Source: an uncultured Pelagibacteraceae bacterium
Lineage (GTDB): Bacteria; Pseudomonadota; Alphaproteobacteria; Pelagibacterales; Pelagibacteraceae
Length of the DNA: 64,000 bases
Reading direction: 5' to 3'
NCBI GenBank assembly: GCA_902582165.1
Contig: CACHQZ010000002.1
Coordinates: 23,501 to 87,500 of the forward strand
This document shows, piece by piece, positions 39,392 through 48,715 of this stretch (positions are counted from its first letter, which is position 1; each line of letters opens with the position of its first letter). The notes beneath the pieces were generated by a model. The model was not told the origin of the DNA, ran no database searches, and worked only from the letters and a program-made list of their open reading frames with translations. A program made the translations under genes and the position numbers.

Positions 39392-41077
39392 TTAATTGGT
39401 TTTCACAGTTGTTTTTTTAACAATTACGTATTGCTGAGCGATTGTAAGAATATTATTTATCGTCCAATAAACAACTAAACCAGATGGGAAAGAAGCAAGT
39501 ATGATTGTTAAAAACAATGGGAAGAATGCAAAAATTTTTGCTTGAATCGGATCAGCTGGTGCTGGATTCAATTTTTGTTGAACCCACATTGAGGCCCCCA
39601 TTAAAATTGGCCAAATTCCGATTATCATAAACCCTGGGGGATCCCAAGGAATTAAACCAAATAAATTAAATAACGAAGTTGGATCTTGAGCAGACAAATC
39701 TTTTATCCAACCGAAAAACGGTTGATGTCTCATTTCTAAAGAAATAAAGAGCATCTTATATATTGCAAAAAAGAAAGGTATTTGTATCAACACAGGCAAA
39801 CAACCAGATGCAGGATTAATTTTTTCTTTTCTATATAAAGCCATCATCTCTTGCTGCAACTTAACTTTATCATCTTTATGCAGTTCTTTAAGTCTCATCA
39901 TTTCTGGTTGAACTGCTTTCATTTTTGCCATCGATCTGAATGAGAAATTAGCTAGAGGGAAGAAAATTAGTCTTATTGCTATAGTTAATAGAACAATAGC
40001 TGTTCCAAAATTTCCCGAAATTTTAAATAAATAATCTATTACAAAAAATAGGGGTTTAGTGAAGAAATAGAACCAACCCCAATCAATAACTAAGTCGAAC
40101 TTTTTAATATTCTGGTTTGCTGCATAACCATCAATTGTCTCAACTTCTTTTGCAGCAACAAATAATCTTAATTCATTTATCCCAGAAGACGACTTATTAA
40201 TAGTTGTAGGTTTATTAATTATGTAATTTGCTTTAAATCCATCTTCATAAAGAAAAGTTGATTTAAAATTTTTACCCATCTCTGGGACGAGGGCAGTCAT
40301 CCAGTATTTGTCAGTAATCCCAAGCCAACCTTCATTAGACTCTCTTACAATCTTTTTCTCTTGAACATCGTCATAATCATCCTCTTTTAACTCATCATCA
40401 AATACTCCAATGAAACCTTCATGTTGTATATAAAAATTTTGAATATCATCTGGAATTTTATTTCTTGTCATTTGAGCGTAAGGGAATAAATCTATCGAAG
40501 AATTCGAATTATTTTTTACCTTTTGAGATATCTTAAATAAATATTTGTCATCTAATTCAATTCTTTTTTCAAAAATTACTCCTTCATTATTATCCCACTG
40601 TAAAATAATTGGAGATGTATTACTTAAAATATTATTTCCATTTACTTTCCACAAAGAGTTTTTAGTTGGGACTTTGATTTTGTTTCCAATACTTGTCCAT
40701 CCTGTTTCTATATAAAAACCATTTTTAGTATTAGATGGATTTAAAAAAATGATATTTTTTCCATCTTCTACTTTCTGTTTATGTTTTTTAAAAGAGATAT
40801 CGTCAATTAAGGCACCCTGTAAATTTATTGAACCTGATATACTGTCATTTTCAATTTTTACTCTCTTGCTATTACTAATGGACTCCTCTCTTGTGAGTTC
40901 TTTAACTATTTGTGGCTGGCTAATTGTAGGAGCAATAGAGTTTTGCTCAACTTTTTTTTCAATATTTTGATTATCTTTTTGATCAGTAGGTTTTCTAGGT
41001 GTTTCAAAAAAAGCACCCCAGAAAAGCAAAACAGACATTGAAAGGGCTATTGCTACAAAAACATTTTTGTTATCCAT
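39392..41077 (-). CDS. yidC: Membrane protein insertase YidC
   Basis: Inserts membrane proteins alone or with SecYEG. The 561 residues match the Gram-negative form: N-terminal signal-anchor (about 5-24), a large periplasmic domain (about 50-330), and five C-terminal membrane segments with the conserved [50 protein letters not shown]. It overlaps yidD by 8 bp in the rpmH-rnpA-yidD-yidC cluster. Confidence 0.97.
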   Translation of the reverse strand: MDNKNVFVAIALSMSVLLFWGAFFETPRKPTDQKDNQNIEKKVEQNSIAPTISQPQIVKELTREESISNSKRVKIENDSISGSINLQGALIDDISFKKHKQKVEDGKNIIFLNPSNTKNGFYIETGWTSIGNKIKVPTKNSLWKVNGNNILSNTSPIILQWDNNEGVIFEKRIELDDKYLFKISQKVKNNSNSSIDLFPYAQMTRNKIPDDIQNFYIQHEGFIGVFDDELKEDDYDDVQEKKIVRESNEGWLGITDKYWMTALVPEMGKNFKSTFLYEDGFKANYIINKPTTINKSSSGINELRLFVAAKEVETIDGYAANQNIKKFDLVIDWGWFYFFTKPLFFVIDYLFKISGNFGTAIVLLTIAIRLIFFPLANFSFRSMAKMKAVQPEMMRLKELHKDDKVKLQQEMMALYRKEKINPASGCLPVLIQIPFFFAIYKMLFISLEMRHQPFFGWIKDLSAQDPTSLFNLFGLIPWDPPGFMIIGIWPILMGASMWVQQKLNPAPADPIQAKIFAFFPLFLTIILASFPSGLVVYWTINNILTIAQQYVIVKKTTVKTN

Positions 41078-41321
41078 TTTTACTTTCCTTTTTATTTACA
41101 ACTGGAACGAAATCTATACCTTCGCCTCCTCCTAATTTTTTAATTGGATGACATTTCAAAATTCTTTTTGATCCCAATTTTAAACCTTTCATAAGGCCTT
41201 GAGTCTTAAGAGCCTCAATAAAATATTCTGAACAAGTTGGTAAAAATCTACATCTATTTCCTAATAATGGTGAAATTAAATATTGGTATACCTTAATTAT
41301 ACAAATTAGAATTTTTGTCAT
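41070..41321 (-). CDS. yidD: Membrane protein insertion efficiency factor YidD
   Basis: An 83-residue amphipathic membrane-associated protein that helps YidC-dependent insertion. The family signature is complete: [27 protein letters not shown] followed by KRILKCHPI, with the three conserved cysteines. It is flanked by rnpA (1-bp gap) and yidC. Confidence 0.95.
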   Translation of the reverse strand: MTKILICIIKVYQYLISPLLGNRCRFLPTCSEYFIEALKTQGLMKGLKLGSKRILKCHPIKKLGGGEGIDFVPVVNKKESKNG

Positions 41322-41322
41322 T

Positions 41323-41673
41323 TTATTTATTTAACTTACTAAAACTCATCTCCATTGATGGCAAAAGCACATCTTGTTTTTGAGAATAAGCATTAGACTT
41401 ACCAAAAACTATATAAGTGTAATCTTTATTAATTGCACCTCTTTTTTTTAATAATTTTTGAACAATTGCTTTTAATTTTCTTCTTATTTTGTTTCTTTTC
41501 ACTGCATTTCCAATTTTTTTTTTCATTACAAAACTTATAAGTAAATTAGCTTTATTTTTTGGTTTATAAAAATTTTTTACGGCGAATATAGAAAAATAAT
41601 TTGTATGAACTTTTTTTTCCTTAAGAACTTTTTTGAATTGGTTGCTTTTTTTTAAACTTTCAAGCTTAACCAT
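41323..41673 (-). CDS. rnpA: Ribonuclease P protein component
   Basis: Basic protein cofactor of RNase P, which matures tRNA 5' ends. The 116 residues include the N-terminal [13 protein letters not shown], the central [23 protein letters not shown] (the RNR-like signature) and a C-terminal strand. It follows rpmH by six bases, the classical bacterial arrangement. Confidence 0.94.
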   Translation of the reverse strand: MVKLESLKKSNQFKKVLKEKKVHTNYFSIFAVKNFYKPKNKANLLISFVMKKKIGNAVKRNKIRRKLKAIVQKLLKKRGAINKDYTYIVFGKSNAYSQKQDVLLPSMEMSFSKLNK

Positions 41674-41679
41674 TTAAAT

Positions 41680-41814
41680 TTACGTTGATAACGTTTTTCT
41701 ACCCTTTGCTCTTCTGCGAGCAATAAGTTGTCTTCCTGTTTTAGTCGCCATTCTGGCCCTAAAACCGTGCCTTCTTTTTCTAACTAAATTACTGGGCTGA
41801 TATGTTCTTTTCAT
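41680..41814 (-). CDS. rpmH: 50S ribosomal protein L34
   Basis: A 44-residue basic protein read on the minus strand from the ATG at 41814. It starts [21 protein letters not shown] and continues [22 protein letters not shown], which is unmistakably L34. It is too short for usual ORF lists. It leads rpmH-rnpA-yidD-yidC and is divergent from the VTT-domain gene with a 50-bp spacer. Confidence 0.97.
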   Translation of the reverse strand: MKRTYQPSNLVRKRRHGFRARMATKTGRQLIARRRAKGRKTLST

Positions 41815-41864
41815 AAATATTTTAAGGTATATATTTTAATTGCTGTCTATTGTACAGGTAAATT

Positions 41865-42578
41865 ATGAGTAAAAGTTTAAAAATATTTTTAGGTATTACT
41901 TATTTACTCATATTGTTTGTATTCTTATATTTTATTTTTACAAATATTGAGATTAGTAGACTTAGTGATTTTTCATATTACAAAAATGTCCAATCTGAAT
42001 TAGAAAGTTACATAAGTTCAAATATAACAGTTAATTTAGTTTATTTTTTTATTTTTGCTATAATATGGGTAGCTCTTTTAGGCTTTGGTTCTCCTATTCT
42101 ATTAATTTCAGGAATTTTATTTGGTCAATGGTTAGGAACATTCATTTCAGTAATATCAGTCTCAGTTGGTGCCTTAATTTTATACGTATTAGGTAATTTT
42201 TTTTTTAGAGATTTGGTAAAAAAAATTTTAGAAAAAAAATTTGAAAATTATATTGAATTATTTAAAAAAAATGAATTTTACTATTTTTTTATTTATAGAT
42301 TTGTTGGCGGTCTAGGTGTTCCATTTGGGCTACAAAATTTGATTCCAGTTTTATTCGGCATGAAGAAATTTAATTATTTTTTTGCGAGTTTTTTCGGATT
42401 TATTCCCAGTTTTTTTATAACAAATACAATAGGTGCTGGGCTAAACTCATATGTCGAGCAGACAGAAAAATTTAGTATGATAGAACTTATATTAACAAAA
42501 GAAATTTACTTACCAATAGTTGCGTTTGCATGTTTGATGATTTGCTCTGTAATTATTAAAAAAAAATTTTTTAGATGA
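41865..42578 (+). CDS. VTT-domain (TVP38/TMEM64, DedA-like) membrane protein
   Basis: A 237-residue membrane protein with about five or six hydrophobic segments. The VTT signature is seen as FGSPILLISGILFGQWLGTFISVISVSVGA and the later RFVGGLGVPFGLQNLIPVLFGM with a re-entrant loop character. Members are linked to lipid scrambling or undecaprenyl phosphate flipping in other bacteria; the activity here is not determined. It overlaps the DUF255 gene by 4 bp. Confidence 0.87.
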   Translation: MSKSLKIFLGITYLLILFVFLYFIFTNIEISRLSDFSYYKNVQSELESYISSNITVNLVYFFIFAIIWVALLGFGSPILLISGILFGQWLGTFISVISVSVGALILYVLGNFFFRDLVKKILEKKFENYIELFKKNEFYYFFIYRFVGGLGVPFGLQNLIPVLFGMKKFNYFFASFFGFIPSFFITNTIGAGLNSYVEQTEKFSMIELILTKEIYLPIVAFACLMICSVIIKKKFFR

Positions 42579-44314
42579 GTCAAATCAATAAAAATATTTT
42601 GTATAACGATTTAAGTCCTTATCTTAAACAACATAAAGACAACCCAGTTTACTGGCAAACATGGACTAAAAAAACATTAGAACTTGCAAAACAAAACAAA
42701 AAACCTATTCTCCTAAGCATAGGATATGCAAGTTGTCATTGGTGTCATGTAATGGCTCACGAAAGTTTTGAAGACAATGAGACTGCAGAAATAATGAATC
42801 AATTATTCGTAAATATTAAAGTTGATAGAGAGGAAAGGCCAGATCTTGATTTTATTTTTCAGAGTTCTTTCCAGTTATTCAATCAATCAAGCGGTGGATG
42901 GCCATTGACAATGTTTTTGGATGAGAACGGTGTCCCATTTATGGGCGGAACTTTTTTTCCAAGAGAAGCGAAACATGGATTGCCATCATTTAAAGAAGTT
43001 CTTAAAAAAATTTCGAACACTTATAATGAACAAAGAGAAAAAATAATTGAACAAAAAGATTTAATTATAAAAAACTTGGATTTAAAAAAAAATTCTGTTT
43101 TAAATCAAGATTTAGAGCCAATCCTAGAAATGTCTTTAAGTAATTTGGATCCTATTAAAGGGGGGTATAAAGGTTCACCCAAATTTCCTACTTTTAATCT
43201 TTATGAGACTTTACTGTATTTTTACAATAAAACAAAAAATAAAAAATACCTAGAACCTGTAAAAACTATTATAGATCAACTTTGTTCAAAAGGAATTTAT
43301 GATCATGTAGAGGGTGGGATAGCTCGTTATACAGTTGATGAGAACTGGATAATTCCTCACTTTGAAAAAATGCTTTATGATAATACCCAATTCATTTTGT
43401 TATTATCAAAATATTCTAATATAATCAAAAATAGCTACTACAAAGATAAACTAGAACAAACAATTGAGTTTTTAAAAAAAAATTTTTTAAATAACGAAGG
43501 GTTTCTAGGATCAGCATATGATGCTGACAGTGATGGCGAAGAAGGCAAATACTATACTTTTTTGTATGATGAAATTAAGAATATTAAAGAAATTGACAAA
43601 TACTTTGAAATTAGATCGGAAGGAAACTGGGAAAGCAAGATTATACTTGTGGAAAAAGCAAAACCCACAAAAGAAATTTTGTCATCACTCTTAGAAATTA
43701 GGTCTAAAAAAAACAAACCATTTTTTGATGATAAAACTCAGCTAGACTTAAATTGCTTATGGATTAGCTCTCTATTAGCAGCTAATGAAATTTTGCCTGA
43801 CAACGGCTACATAAAATTAGCTGAAGAATTTTTCTTAAAAGTTGAAAAAAAATATATTAATTTTAAAATTCACCATAGTTATTCAACAGATATTGTTTTT
43901 ATAGAAGATTATGCTTATCTTATAAATGCCTTAAACGATCTTTTTGATAAAACAATGAATTTTAAATATAAAAGTTTAGCAAAAAGGATTACCAAAGAAG
44001 CAATTGAAAAATTTTACTTGAATGATAAGAATATTTTTCAAAAAAATCCCAAAGATAATAATGATATATTTTTTAAGCCTATAGACATAGGGGATAATAC
44101 GATCCCTAATGGAAATGCTATTATGCTAATCAATTTGATTAGGCTGGGTATGATGGTTGAGGCAAAAAAATTATCAGATAGTTTAAATGGATATTTAAAT
44201 GTTTATAAAAATCATATGATGACATCAATAAGAGCTCTTGATTTTTTTAATAATATTGAACTTGGAAAGAATTGTAATGAGCAAGGTTGCAAAATAGATG
44301 ATAAAAAAAATTAA
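42575..44314 (+). CDS. Thioredoxin-domain protein, DUF255 (YyaL/SPATA20-like)
   Basis: A 579-residue protein. An N-terminal thioredoxin-like domain carries LSPYLKQHKDNPVYW and the redox motif CHWC (54-57) in YASCHWCHVMAHESFED. An (alpha/alpha)6-barrel, epimerase-like region follows with FDHVEGG-type GIYDHVEGGIARY and ADSDGEEGKYY motifs. Typical relatives are about 100 residues longer, so the C-terminal part is compact. The function is unknown. It overlaps the next small gene by 17 bp. Confidence 0.87.
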   Translation: MSQINKNILYNDLSPYLKQHKDNPVYWQTWTKKTLELAKQNKKPILLSIGYASCHWCHVMAHESFEDNETAEIMNQLFVNIKVDREERPDLDFIFQSSFQLFNQSSGGWPLTMFLDENGVPFMGGTFFPREAKHGLPSFKEVLKKISNTYNEQREKIIEQKDLIIKNLDLKKNSVLNQDLEPILEMSLSNLDPIKGGYKGSPKFPTFNLYETLLYFYNKTKNKKYLEPVKTIIDQLCSKGIYDHVEGGIARYTVDENWIIPHFEKMLYDNTQFILLLSKYSNIIKNSYYKDKLEQTIEFLKKNFLNNEGFLGSAYDADSDGEEGKYYTFLYDEIKNIKEIDKYFEIRSEGNWESKIILVEKAKPTKEILSSLLEIRSKKNKPFFDDKTQLDLNCLWISSLLAANEILPDNGYIKLAEEFFLKVEKKYINFKIHHSYSTDIVFIEDYAYLINALNDLFDKTMNFKYKSLAKRITKEAIEKFYLNDKNIFQKNPKDNNDIFFKPIDIGDNTIPNGNAIMLINLIRLGMMVEAKKLSDSLNGYLNVYKNHMMTSIRALDFFNNIELGKNCNEQGCKIDDKKN

Positions 44315-44483
44315 TTGGTTACTTTGGTTCATATTAGTAATTTTGTGGAATTATGGGTTTCCACAAGCAACACCTTTTCAAGATGTGTTAGTTGCCGTAT
44401 TTTTGTCGATTTTGTTTATAACTATTCAGATGCTTCAATCAAGATACTTGCAAAAAAGTAACTCAAGAAGTAAATTTAAATAA
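44298..44483 (+). CDS. Small membrane protein, unrecognised
   Basis: A 61-residue protein with two hydrophobic stretches (about 6-24 and 29-46) and a basic C-terminal tail, so probably a hairpin in the inner membrane with both ends in the cytoplasm. It starts within the DUF255 gene (17-bp overlap), and the next gene follows after 17 bp. I know no family for it. Its position in a tight operon supports its being expressed. Confidence 0.6.
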   Translation: MIKKINWLLWFILVILWNYGFPQATPFQDVLVAVFLSILFITIQMLQSRYLQKSNSRSKFK

Positions 44484-44500
44484 ATGAAGGAGTGCTTGTT

Positions 44501-44695
44501 ATGGGAATTCATTATGATTATAAATCAACTCGTGGCGATAAAGCTATGAAAAAAGAAGCAAAAAGAAAAGCACGAATTGAACAGAGAAGAGCTAAGAGAT
44601 CAAGCATCAATCCAAAAGATAGTAGAAAAGAAACTATGCATGATATTAACAAACCTATAACTCTAGAGGATTTAACAAATCCAGACAAAAGCTAA
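44501..44695 (+). CDS. Small basic protein, unrecognised
   Basis: A 64-residue hydrophilic protein, Lys/Arg-rich in residues 13-35 and acidic at the end (LEDLTNPDKS). I prefer the ATG at 44501: an AAGGAG ribosome-binding site at 44487-44492 lies at ideal spacing, whereas an in-frame GTG at 44492 overlaps that site. The highly basic central helix suggests nucleic-acid or ribosome contact, but this is inference only. Confidence 0.65.
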   Translation: MGIHYDYKSTRGDKAMKKEAKRKARIEQRRAKRSSINPKDSRKETMHDINKPITLEDLTNPDKS

Positions 44696-44703
44696 TTTTA
44701 AGA

Positions 44704-44829
44704 ATGAAATCTTTTGGAATAAAAGGTTCATTACTAAAAAAACGTGAAGTATCGCTTAAAAGGAATTTAAAAAAAAGAAAGAAATCTAGGTCAAACATTA
44801 AAGTCAAAAATGCCAGTTCTGTCAGATAA
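44704..44829 (+). CDS. Very small Lys/Arg-rich protein, tentative
   Basis: A 41-residue frame starting at the ATG at 44704, eight bases after the preceding stop. About half of its residues are K, R or S ([19 protein letters not shown]), and it has no hydrophobic core. Its 3' end overlaps the dcd start by 20 bp. The packing and lack of any other role for this DNA favour a gene, but a leader for dcd is possible. No family is recognised. Confidence 0.4.
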   Translation: MKSFGIKGSLLKKREVSLKRNLKKRKKSRSNIKVKNASSVR

Positions 44830-45364
44830 ATGGATTAAAAAAACAGCAATTACTAAAGGAATGATAAAGCCTTTTGTCAGTAAGCAAGTAAGAAAAGGGA
44901 AAATATCTTTTGGCCTTTCCTCTTATGGTTATGATGCAAGAGTTTCAAAGGAATTTAAAATATTTACTAACGTTAATTCTGGTGTAGTTGACCCTAAGGT
45001 TTTCAAAAAAGAGAGTTTCATAACTAAAAAAGGAAAAGAATGCATTATTCCTCCCAACTCTTTTGCTTTAGCAAGGACAATTGAATATTTTAAAATTCCA
45101 GATGACGTTTTAGTTATCTGTCTTGGAAAATCTACTTATGCGAGATGTGGGATTATAGTTAATGTTACACCCTTAGAACCTGGATGGGAAGGTCACGTCA
45201 CTCTTGAATTTTCTAACACTACGCCTCTACCAGCAAAAATTTATGCAAATGAAGGTGTAGCTCAGTTTATATTTATAAAAGGAAACGAAAAACCCCAAGT
45301 TACGTATGCTAATAGAAAAGGTAAATATATGAAACAAAAGGGCGTAACACTTCCTAAGGTATAA
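44810..45364 (+). CDS. dcd: dCTP deaminase
   Basis: Converts dCTP to dUTP for thymidylate synthesis. The 184 residues carry [11 protein letters not shown], the substrate and magnesium region [34 protein letters not shown] (with the catalytic glutamate near the end) and GVAQFIF. The proteobacterial length is normal. It is followed after nine bases by murA. Confidence 0.96.
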   Translation: MPVLSDKWIKKTAITKGMIKPFVSKQVRKGKISFGLSSYGYDARVSKEFKIFTNVNSGVVDPKVFKKESFITKKGKECIIPPNSFALARTIEYFKIPDDVLVICLGKSTYARCGIIVNVTPLEPGWEGHVTLEFSNTTPLPAKIYANEGVAQFIFIKGNEKPQVTYANRKGKYMKQKGVTLPKV

Positions 45365-45373
45365 ATTTCTTTA

Positions 45374-46633
45374 ATGCAAAAACTGATTATTAAAGGAAAA
45401 AAAGAGTTATCTGGGACTATATCTGTTTCTGGTTCAAAAAATGCAACTCTACCAATTTTAGCTGCATCTTTATTAGCAAAAAATATAAAATTAACGAATG
45501 TTCCCGTTGTCAAAGATATTATCACAATGTTAGAACTTTTAAGATTTATTGGTGTTGATTCAAAATTAGAAAATAAAAAAAAATCAATTTTACTTAAAAA
45601 TAATCAAAAAAAAATTAATACTTTAGCACCTTATAAATTAGTAAAAACAATGCGAGCAGGAGTATTAGTTCTTGGTCCTCTATTAACTAAGTATAAAAAA
45701 GCCAAGGTATCTTTACCCGGTGGATGCGCGATTGGAACTAGACCAGTTGATTTACATCTTCTGGCTTTAAAAAAACTTGGTGCAAAAATAAGAATTAAAG
45801 ATGGATATATTTTTGCTGAAGCGAAAAGAGGTTTAAAAGGTACGAAAATTAAATTTCCATCTATTTCAGTAGGAGCAACTGAAAATGCCCTACTTGCTGC
45901 CAGTTATGCAAAAGGAAAAACAACTTTAATAAATTGTGCCCTTGAGCCAGAAGTAAAGGAACTCATGTTATTTTTGAAAAAACTAGGTATTAATATAAAA
46001 ACCTCTGGAAGGAAAATTATTGTTGAGGGTAAAAAATTTGTTAATAATAAAGTTAAACACAAAATTATTTCTGATAGGATCGAGGCAGGAACCTATCTAA
46101 TAGCTGGTGCAATCGCAGGAAAAAAAATTATCCTTAATCAAGTAGATCCACACTTTTTAAAATATGAAATAAATATTTTAAAAAAAATGGGAGTAAAAAT
46201 ATCAACAAAAAAGAATTCAATTTTAATTTTAAAAAGTACAAATTTAAAAAAAATTAATATCTCAACTAAACCTTACCCTGGTTTTCCAACTGACTTGCAA
46301 GCACAATTAATGGTTTTGATGACCCAAGCTAAAGGAATTTCTACAATTAAAGAGAATATTTTTGAAAATAGATTTATGCATGTACCAGAATTAAAAAGAA
46401 TGGGTGCAAAAATTGAAATTAAAAACAGAACTGCTTATATCTTTGGACCTGCTAAACTTACTGGCGCTGAAGTAATGGCAACAGATTTAAGAGCTTCTGT
46501 TTGTTTGGTTCTTGCAGGGTTAATTTCAGACAAAAGAACAATTATAAATAGAATCTACCATTTAGATAGAGGGTATGAATTTCTTGAGAATAAATTAAAA
46601 AAATGTAGAGCTAAAATTCATAGAATTAAATGA
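45374..46633 (+). CDS. murA: UDP-N-acetylglucosamine 1-carboxyvinyltransferase
   Basis: First committed step of peptidoglycan synthesis: enolpyruvyl transfer from PEP to UDP-GlcNAc. The 419 residues include SGSKNATLPILAASLLA (K22 and N23), the KTMRAGVLVLGPLL loop, and the active-site cysteine C118 in PGGCAIGTRP, the residue targeted by fosfomycin. The C-terminal motif DLRASVCLVLAGL is intact. It overlaps the DUF2948 gene by 4 bp. Confidence 0.97.
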   Translation: MQKLIIKGKKELSGTISVSGSKNATLPILAASLLAKNIKLTNVPVVKDIITMLELLRFIGVDSKLENKKKSILLKNNQKKINTLAPYKLVKTMRAGVLVLGPLLTKYKKAKVSLPGGCAIGTRPVDLHLLALKKLGAKIRIKDGYIFAEAKRGLKGTKIKFPSISVGATENALLAASYAKGKTTLINCALEPEVKELMLFLKKLGINIKTSGRKIIVEGKKFVNNKVKHKIISDRIEAGTYLIAGAIAGKKIILNQVDPHFLKYEINILKKMGVKISTKKNSILILKSTNLKKINISTKPYPGFPTDLQAQLMVLMTQAKGISTIKENIFENRFMHVPELKRMGAKIEIKNRTAYIFGPAKLTGAEVMATDLRASVCLVLAGLISDKRTIINRIYHLDRGYEFLENKLKKCRAKIHRIK

Positions 46634-47073
46634 AAGTAAAAAATTTGAAATTAATAGCTCAATCTCAGGAAGATTTAAGAGTTGTATCTGCTTACTTACA
46701 AGACGCGATTGCTAATATTTCTGATATTGCAAAGTTAGAAAAAAATAAAATTTTTCTCATGCAATTAAATAGATTTATGTGGGAAGATGTTGAAAAAGGT
46801 GTTTTCAGAAAAAATAAAAGGATAAGAACAGTGCTAAAATTTGAAAATGTTATTGAAGTATTCTCAAAAAATATATTCCAGTCAAAAAAAGACATATTTT
46901 TAGAATTTCTTACTATTGAAACTAATATTATGCCTGATAATAACTATGAAATGAAAATAGTTTTTGCAGGAGACTCAGTTATAAAGATAATTGCTGAAGT
47001 TATAGAGGTTACCTTAGATGATCAGGGTGAATCTTGGGATACTAAAAACTTACCGAGGCATAAAATACTGTAA
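46630..47073 (+). CDS. DUF2948 family protein
   Basis: A 147-residue alphaproteobacterial protein of unknown function. The family is recognised by LKLIAQSQEDLRVVSAYLQDAI, the FMWEDV segment and the C-terminal DQGESWDTKNLPRHKIL. It lies between murA (ATGA overlap) and hisD (TAATG overlap), the usual alphaproteobacterial neighbourhood. No catalytic motif is evident. Confidence 0.87.
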   Translation: MKVKNLKLIAQSQEDLRVVSAYLQDAIANISDIAKLEKNKIFLMQLNRFMWEDVEKGVFRKNKRIRTVLKFENVIEVFSKNIFQSKKDIFLEFLTIETNIMPDNNYEMKIVFAGDSVIKIIAEVIEVTLDDQGESWDTKNLPRHKIL

Positions 47074-48368
47074 TGTTAAAGATTTTTAACCTAAATAAAA
47101 ATAACTCTATAAAAAATTTAGATTTGATACTAAATAAGAGAAAAATTAATCAAAAAAATAAATCTACTATAGTAAGAAAAATTTTATTAAAGGTTAAAAA
47201 TAAAGGAGATAAAGCATTAATTGATTTTGAAAGAAAATTCTCAAATATAAAAAGTAGGCGAAATCAAATTAAATTTTCTAATGTAGAGATAAATAAAATA
47301 TCAAAAGGTATCAAAAAAGAATTAAAAAAATCTATTGATGTATCATTCAATAGAATAAAACTCTTTCATTCAAAACAAAAATTTTTTCCATTTAAATATA
47401 AAGATAAATTTAAAAATGAATTATCTTATAATTATTCTCCAATAGAAAAAGTTGGAGTTTATGTGCCAGGTGGAACCGCTAGTTACCCAAGTACAGTATT
47501 AATGAATTGTATACCTGCAATGGTAGCTGGCGTTAAACAAATTTATCTTACAACACCTGCTTTGGGAAAACCTGTTAATCCAGCTATTATCTACGCAGCC
47601 AAAAAGTGTGGAGTAAAAGAAATATATAAAATCGGAGGCGCTCACTCTATAGCAGGACTAGCTTACGGAACTAAAACAATTAAAAAAGTAGATAAAATAG
47701 TAGGCCCTGGAAATGCTTTTGTAGCAAGTGCGAAAAAAGAAATATTTGGTGATGTAGGTATCGACATGGTTGCTGGCCCTTCGGAGGTAAGCATTGTGGC
47801 CGATAAATCTTCTAATCCAGATTGGATTGCTGCAGACTTAATTGCTCAAGCAGAACACGATATATTTTCTCAATCAATATTGATTTCTAATAGCAAAGAA
47901 TTAATCAAAACAGTTAATAAAAGTTTAAAACTGCAACTAAAAAAATTACCAAAAAAAAATATAGCAACACAAAGTCTAAAAAAATATGGATTAGCAATAT
48001 ATACAAATAATGAAAAAAAAATCGCAGAAGCTGTAAATATTATTGCGCCTGAGCATCTTGAAATTGATCATAAAAGTTATAAAAAAATTATTAAAGATAT
48101 TAAAAATGCAGGATCTATTTTTTTAGGTAAATTTTCACCAGAGGCAATGGGAGATTATATTGCGGGTCCTAATCATGTTTTACCAACTTCTGGTACAGCA
48201 AAGTTTGCCTCAGGTTTATCAGTAAACGATTTTCTTAAACGATATTCTTTAATAAAAATAACAAAATCAGGTATTGAAAGATTGGGACCTTTGGTTATAA
48301 ATTTAGCAAAGCATGAAAATTTAGAGGGTCATGCTAATTCGATTAAAATAAGATTAAAAAAAAGGTAA
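47073..48368 (+). CDS. hisD: Histidinol dehydrogenase
   Basis: Zinc enzyme that carries out the last two oxidations from histidinol to histidine. The 431 residues include [19 protein letters not shown], the NAD-side [24 protein letters not shown], and the zinc-ligand and catalytic region [17 protein letters not shown] and [18 protein letters not shown]. It is translationally coupled to DUF2948. Confidence 0.97.
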   Translation: MLKIFNLNKNNSIKNLDLILNKRKINQKNKSTIVRKILLKVKNKGDKALIDFERKFSNIKSRRNQIKFSNVEINKISKGIKKELKKSIDVSFNRIKLFHSKQKFFPFKYKDKFKNELSYNYSPIEKVGVYVPGGTASYPSTVLMNCIPAMVAGVKQIYLTTPALGKPVNPAIIYAAKKCGVKEIYKIGGAHSIAGLAYGTKTIKKVDKIVGPGNAFVASAKKEIFGDVGIDMVAGPSEVSIVADKSSNPDWIAADLIAQAEHDIFSQSILISNSKELIKTVNKSLKLQLKKLPKKNIATQSLKKYGLAIYTNNEKKIAEAVNIIAPEHLEIDHKSYKKIIKDIKNAGSIFLGKFSPEAMGDYIAGPNHVLPTSGTAKFASGLSVNDFLKRYSLIKITKSGIERLGPLVINLAKHENLEGHANSIKIRLKKR

Positions 48369-48373
48369 ATATT

Positions 48374-48589
48374 TTGGCAAAACAAGATACTTTAGAATTT
48401 AAAGGAAAAGTTACAGAACTATTGCCTAACGCTATGTTTAGAGTAAAATTAGAGAATAATCATGAAATTTTGGCTCACACAGCTGGAAAATTGAGAAAGA
48501 ACAGAATAAGAGTTTTAGCTGGAGATAATGTTATGGTTGAGATGACGCCATATGATTTAACTAAAGGTAGAATTACTTTTAGGTTTTAG
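48374..48589 (+). CDS. infA: Translation initiation factor IF-1
   Basis: A 71-residue OB-fold factor that binds the 30S A site. The sequence [55 protein letters not shown] is a full IF-1. The start is TTG at 48374; no ATG gives a full-length protein. The final G of the TAG stop (48589) is also the first base of tRNA-Phe, so cutting the tRNA out by RNase P removes the last base of the stop codon from the mRNA. Confidence 0.96.
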   Translation: MAKQDTLEFKGKVTELLPNAMFRVKLENNHEILAHTAGKLRKNRIRVLAGDNVMVEMTPYDLTKGRITFRF

Positions 48590-48663
48590 GCCTTGTAGCT
48601 CAGTAGTAGAGCAGTACCCTGAAAAGGTATGTGTCGTAAGTGCGATTCTTACCAAGGCCACCA
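48589..48663 (+). tRNA. tRNA-Phe (GAA) with unusual D- and T-loops
   Basis: A 75-nt tRNA with encoded CCA. The acceptor GGCCTTG pairs perfectly with CAAGGCC, the anticodon stem GTACC/GGTAT frames CTGAAAA (anticodon GAA), and the variable loop is GTGTC. The T-stem GTAAG/CTTAC is perfect, but its loop reads TGCGATT, putting G at position 55 where T (pseudouridine) is nearly universal. The D-loop AGTAGTA has a single G where G18-G19 are expected. The two changes hit partners of the same tertiary contact. The gene shares one base with the infA stop. Confidence 0.93.
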
Positions 48664-48715
48664 CAAGCAATTAATACACATCGTAATAGCTCGTCTTTTT
48701 TGATAAAAAGTATAG

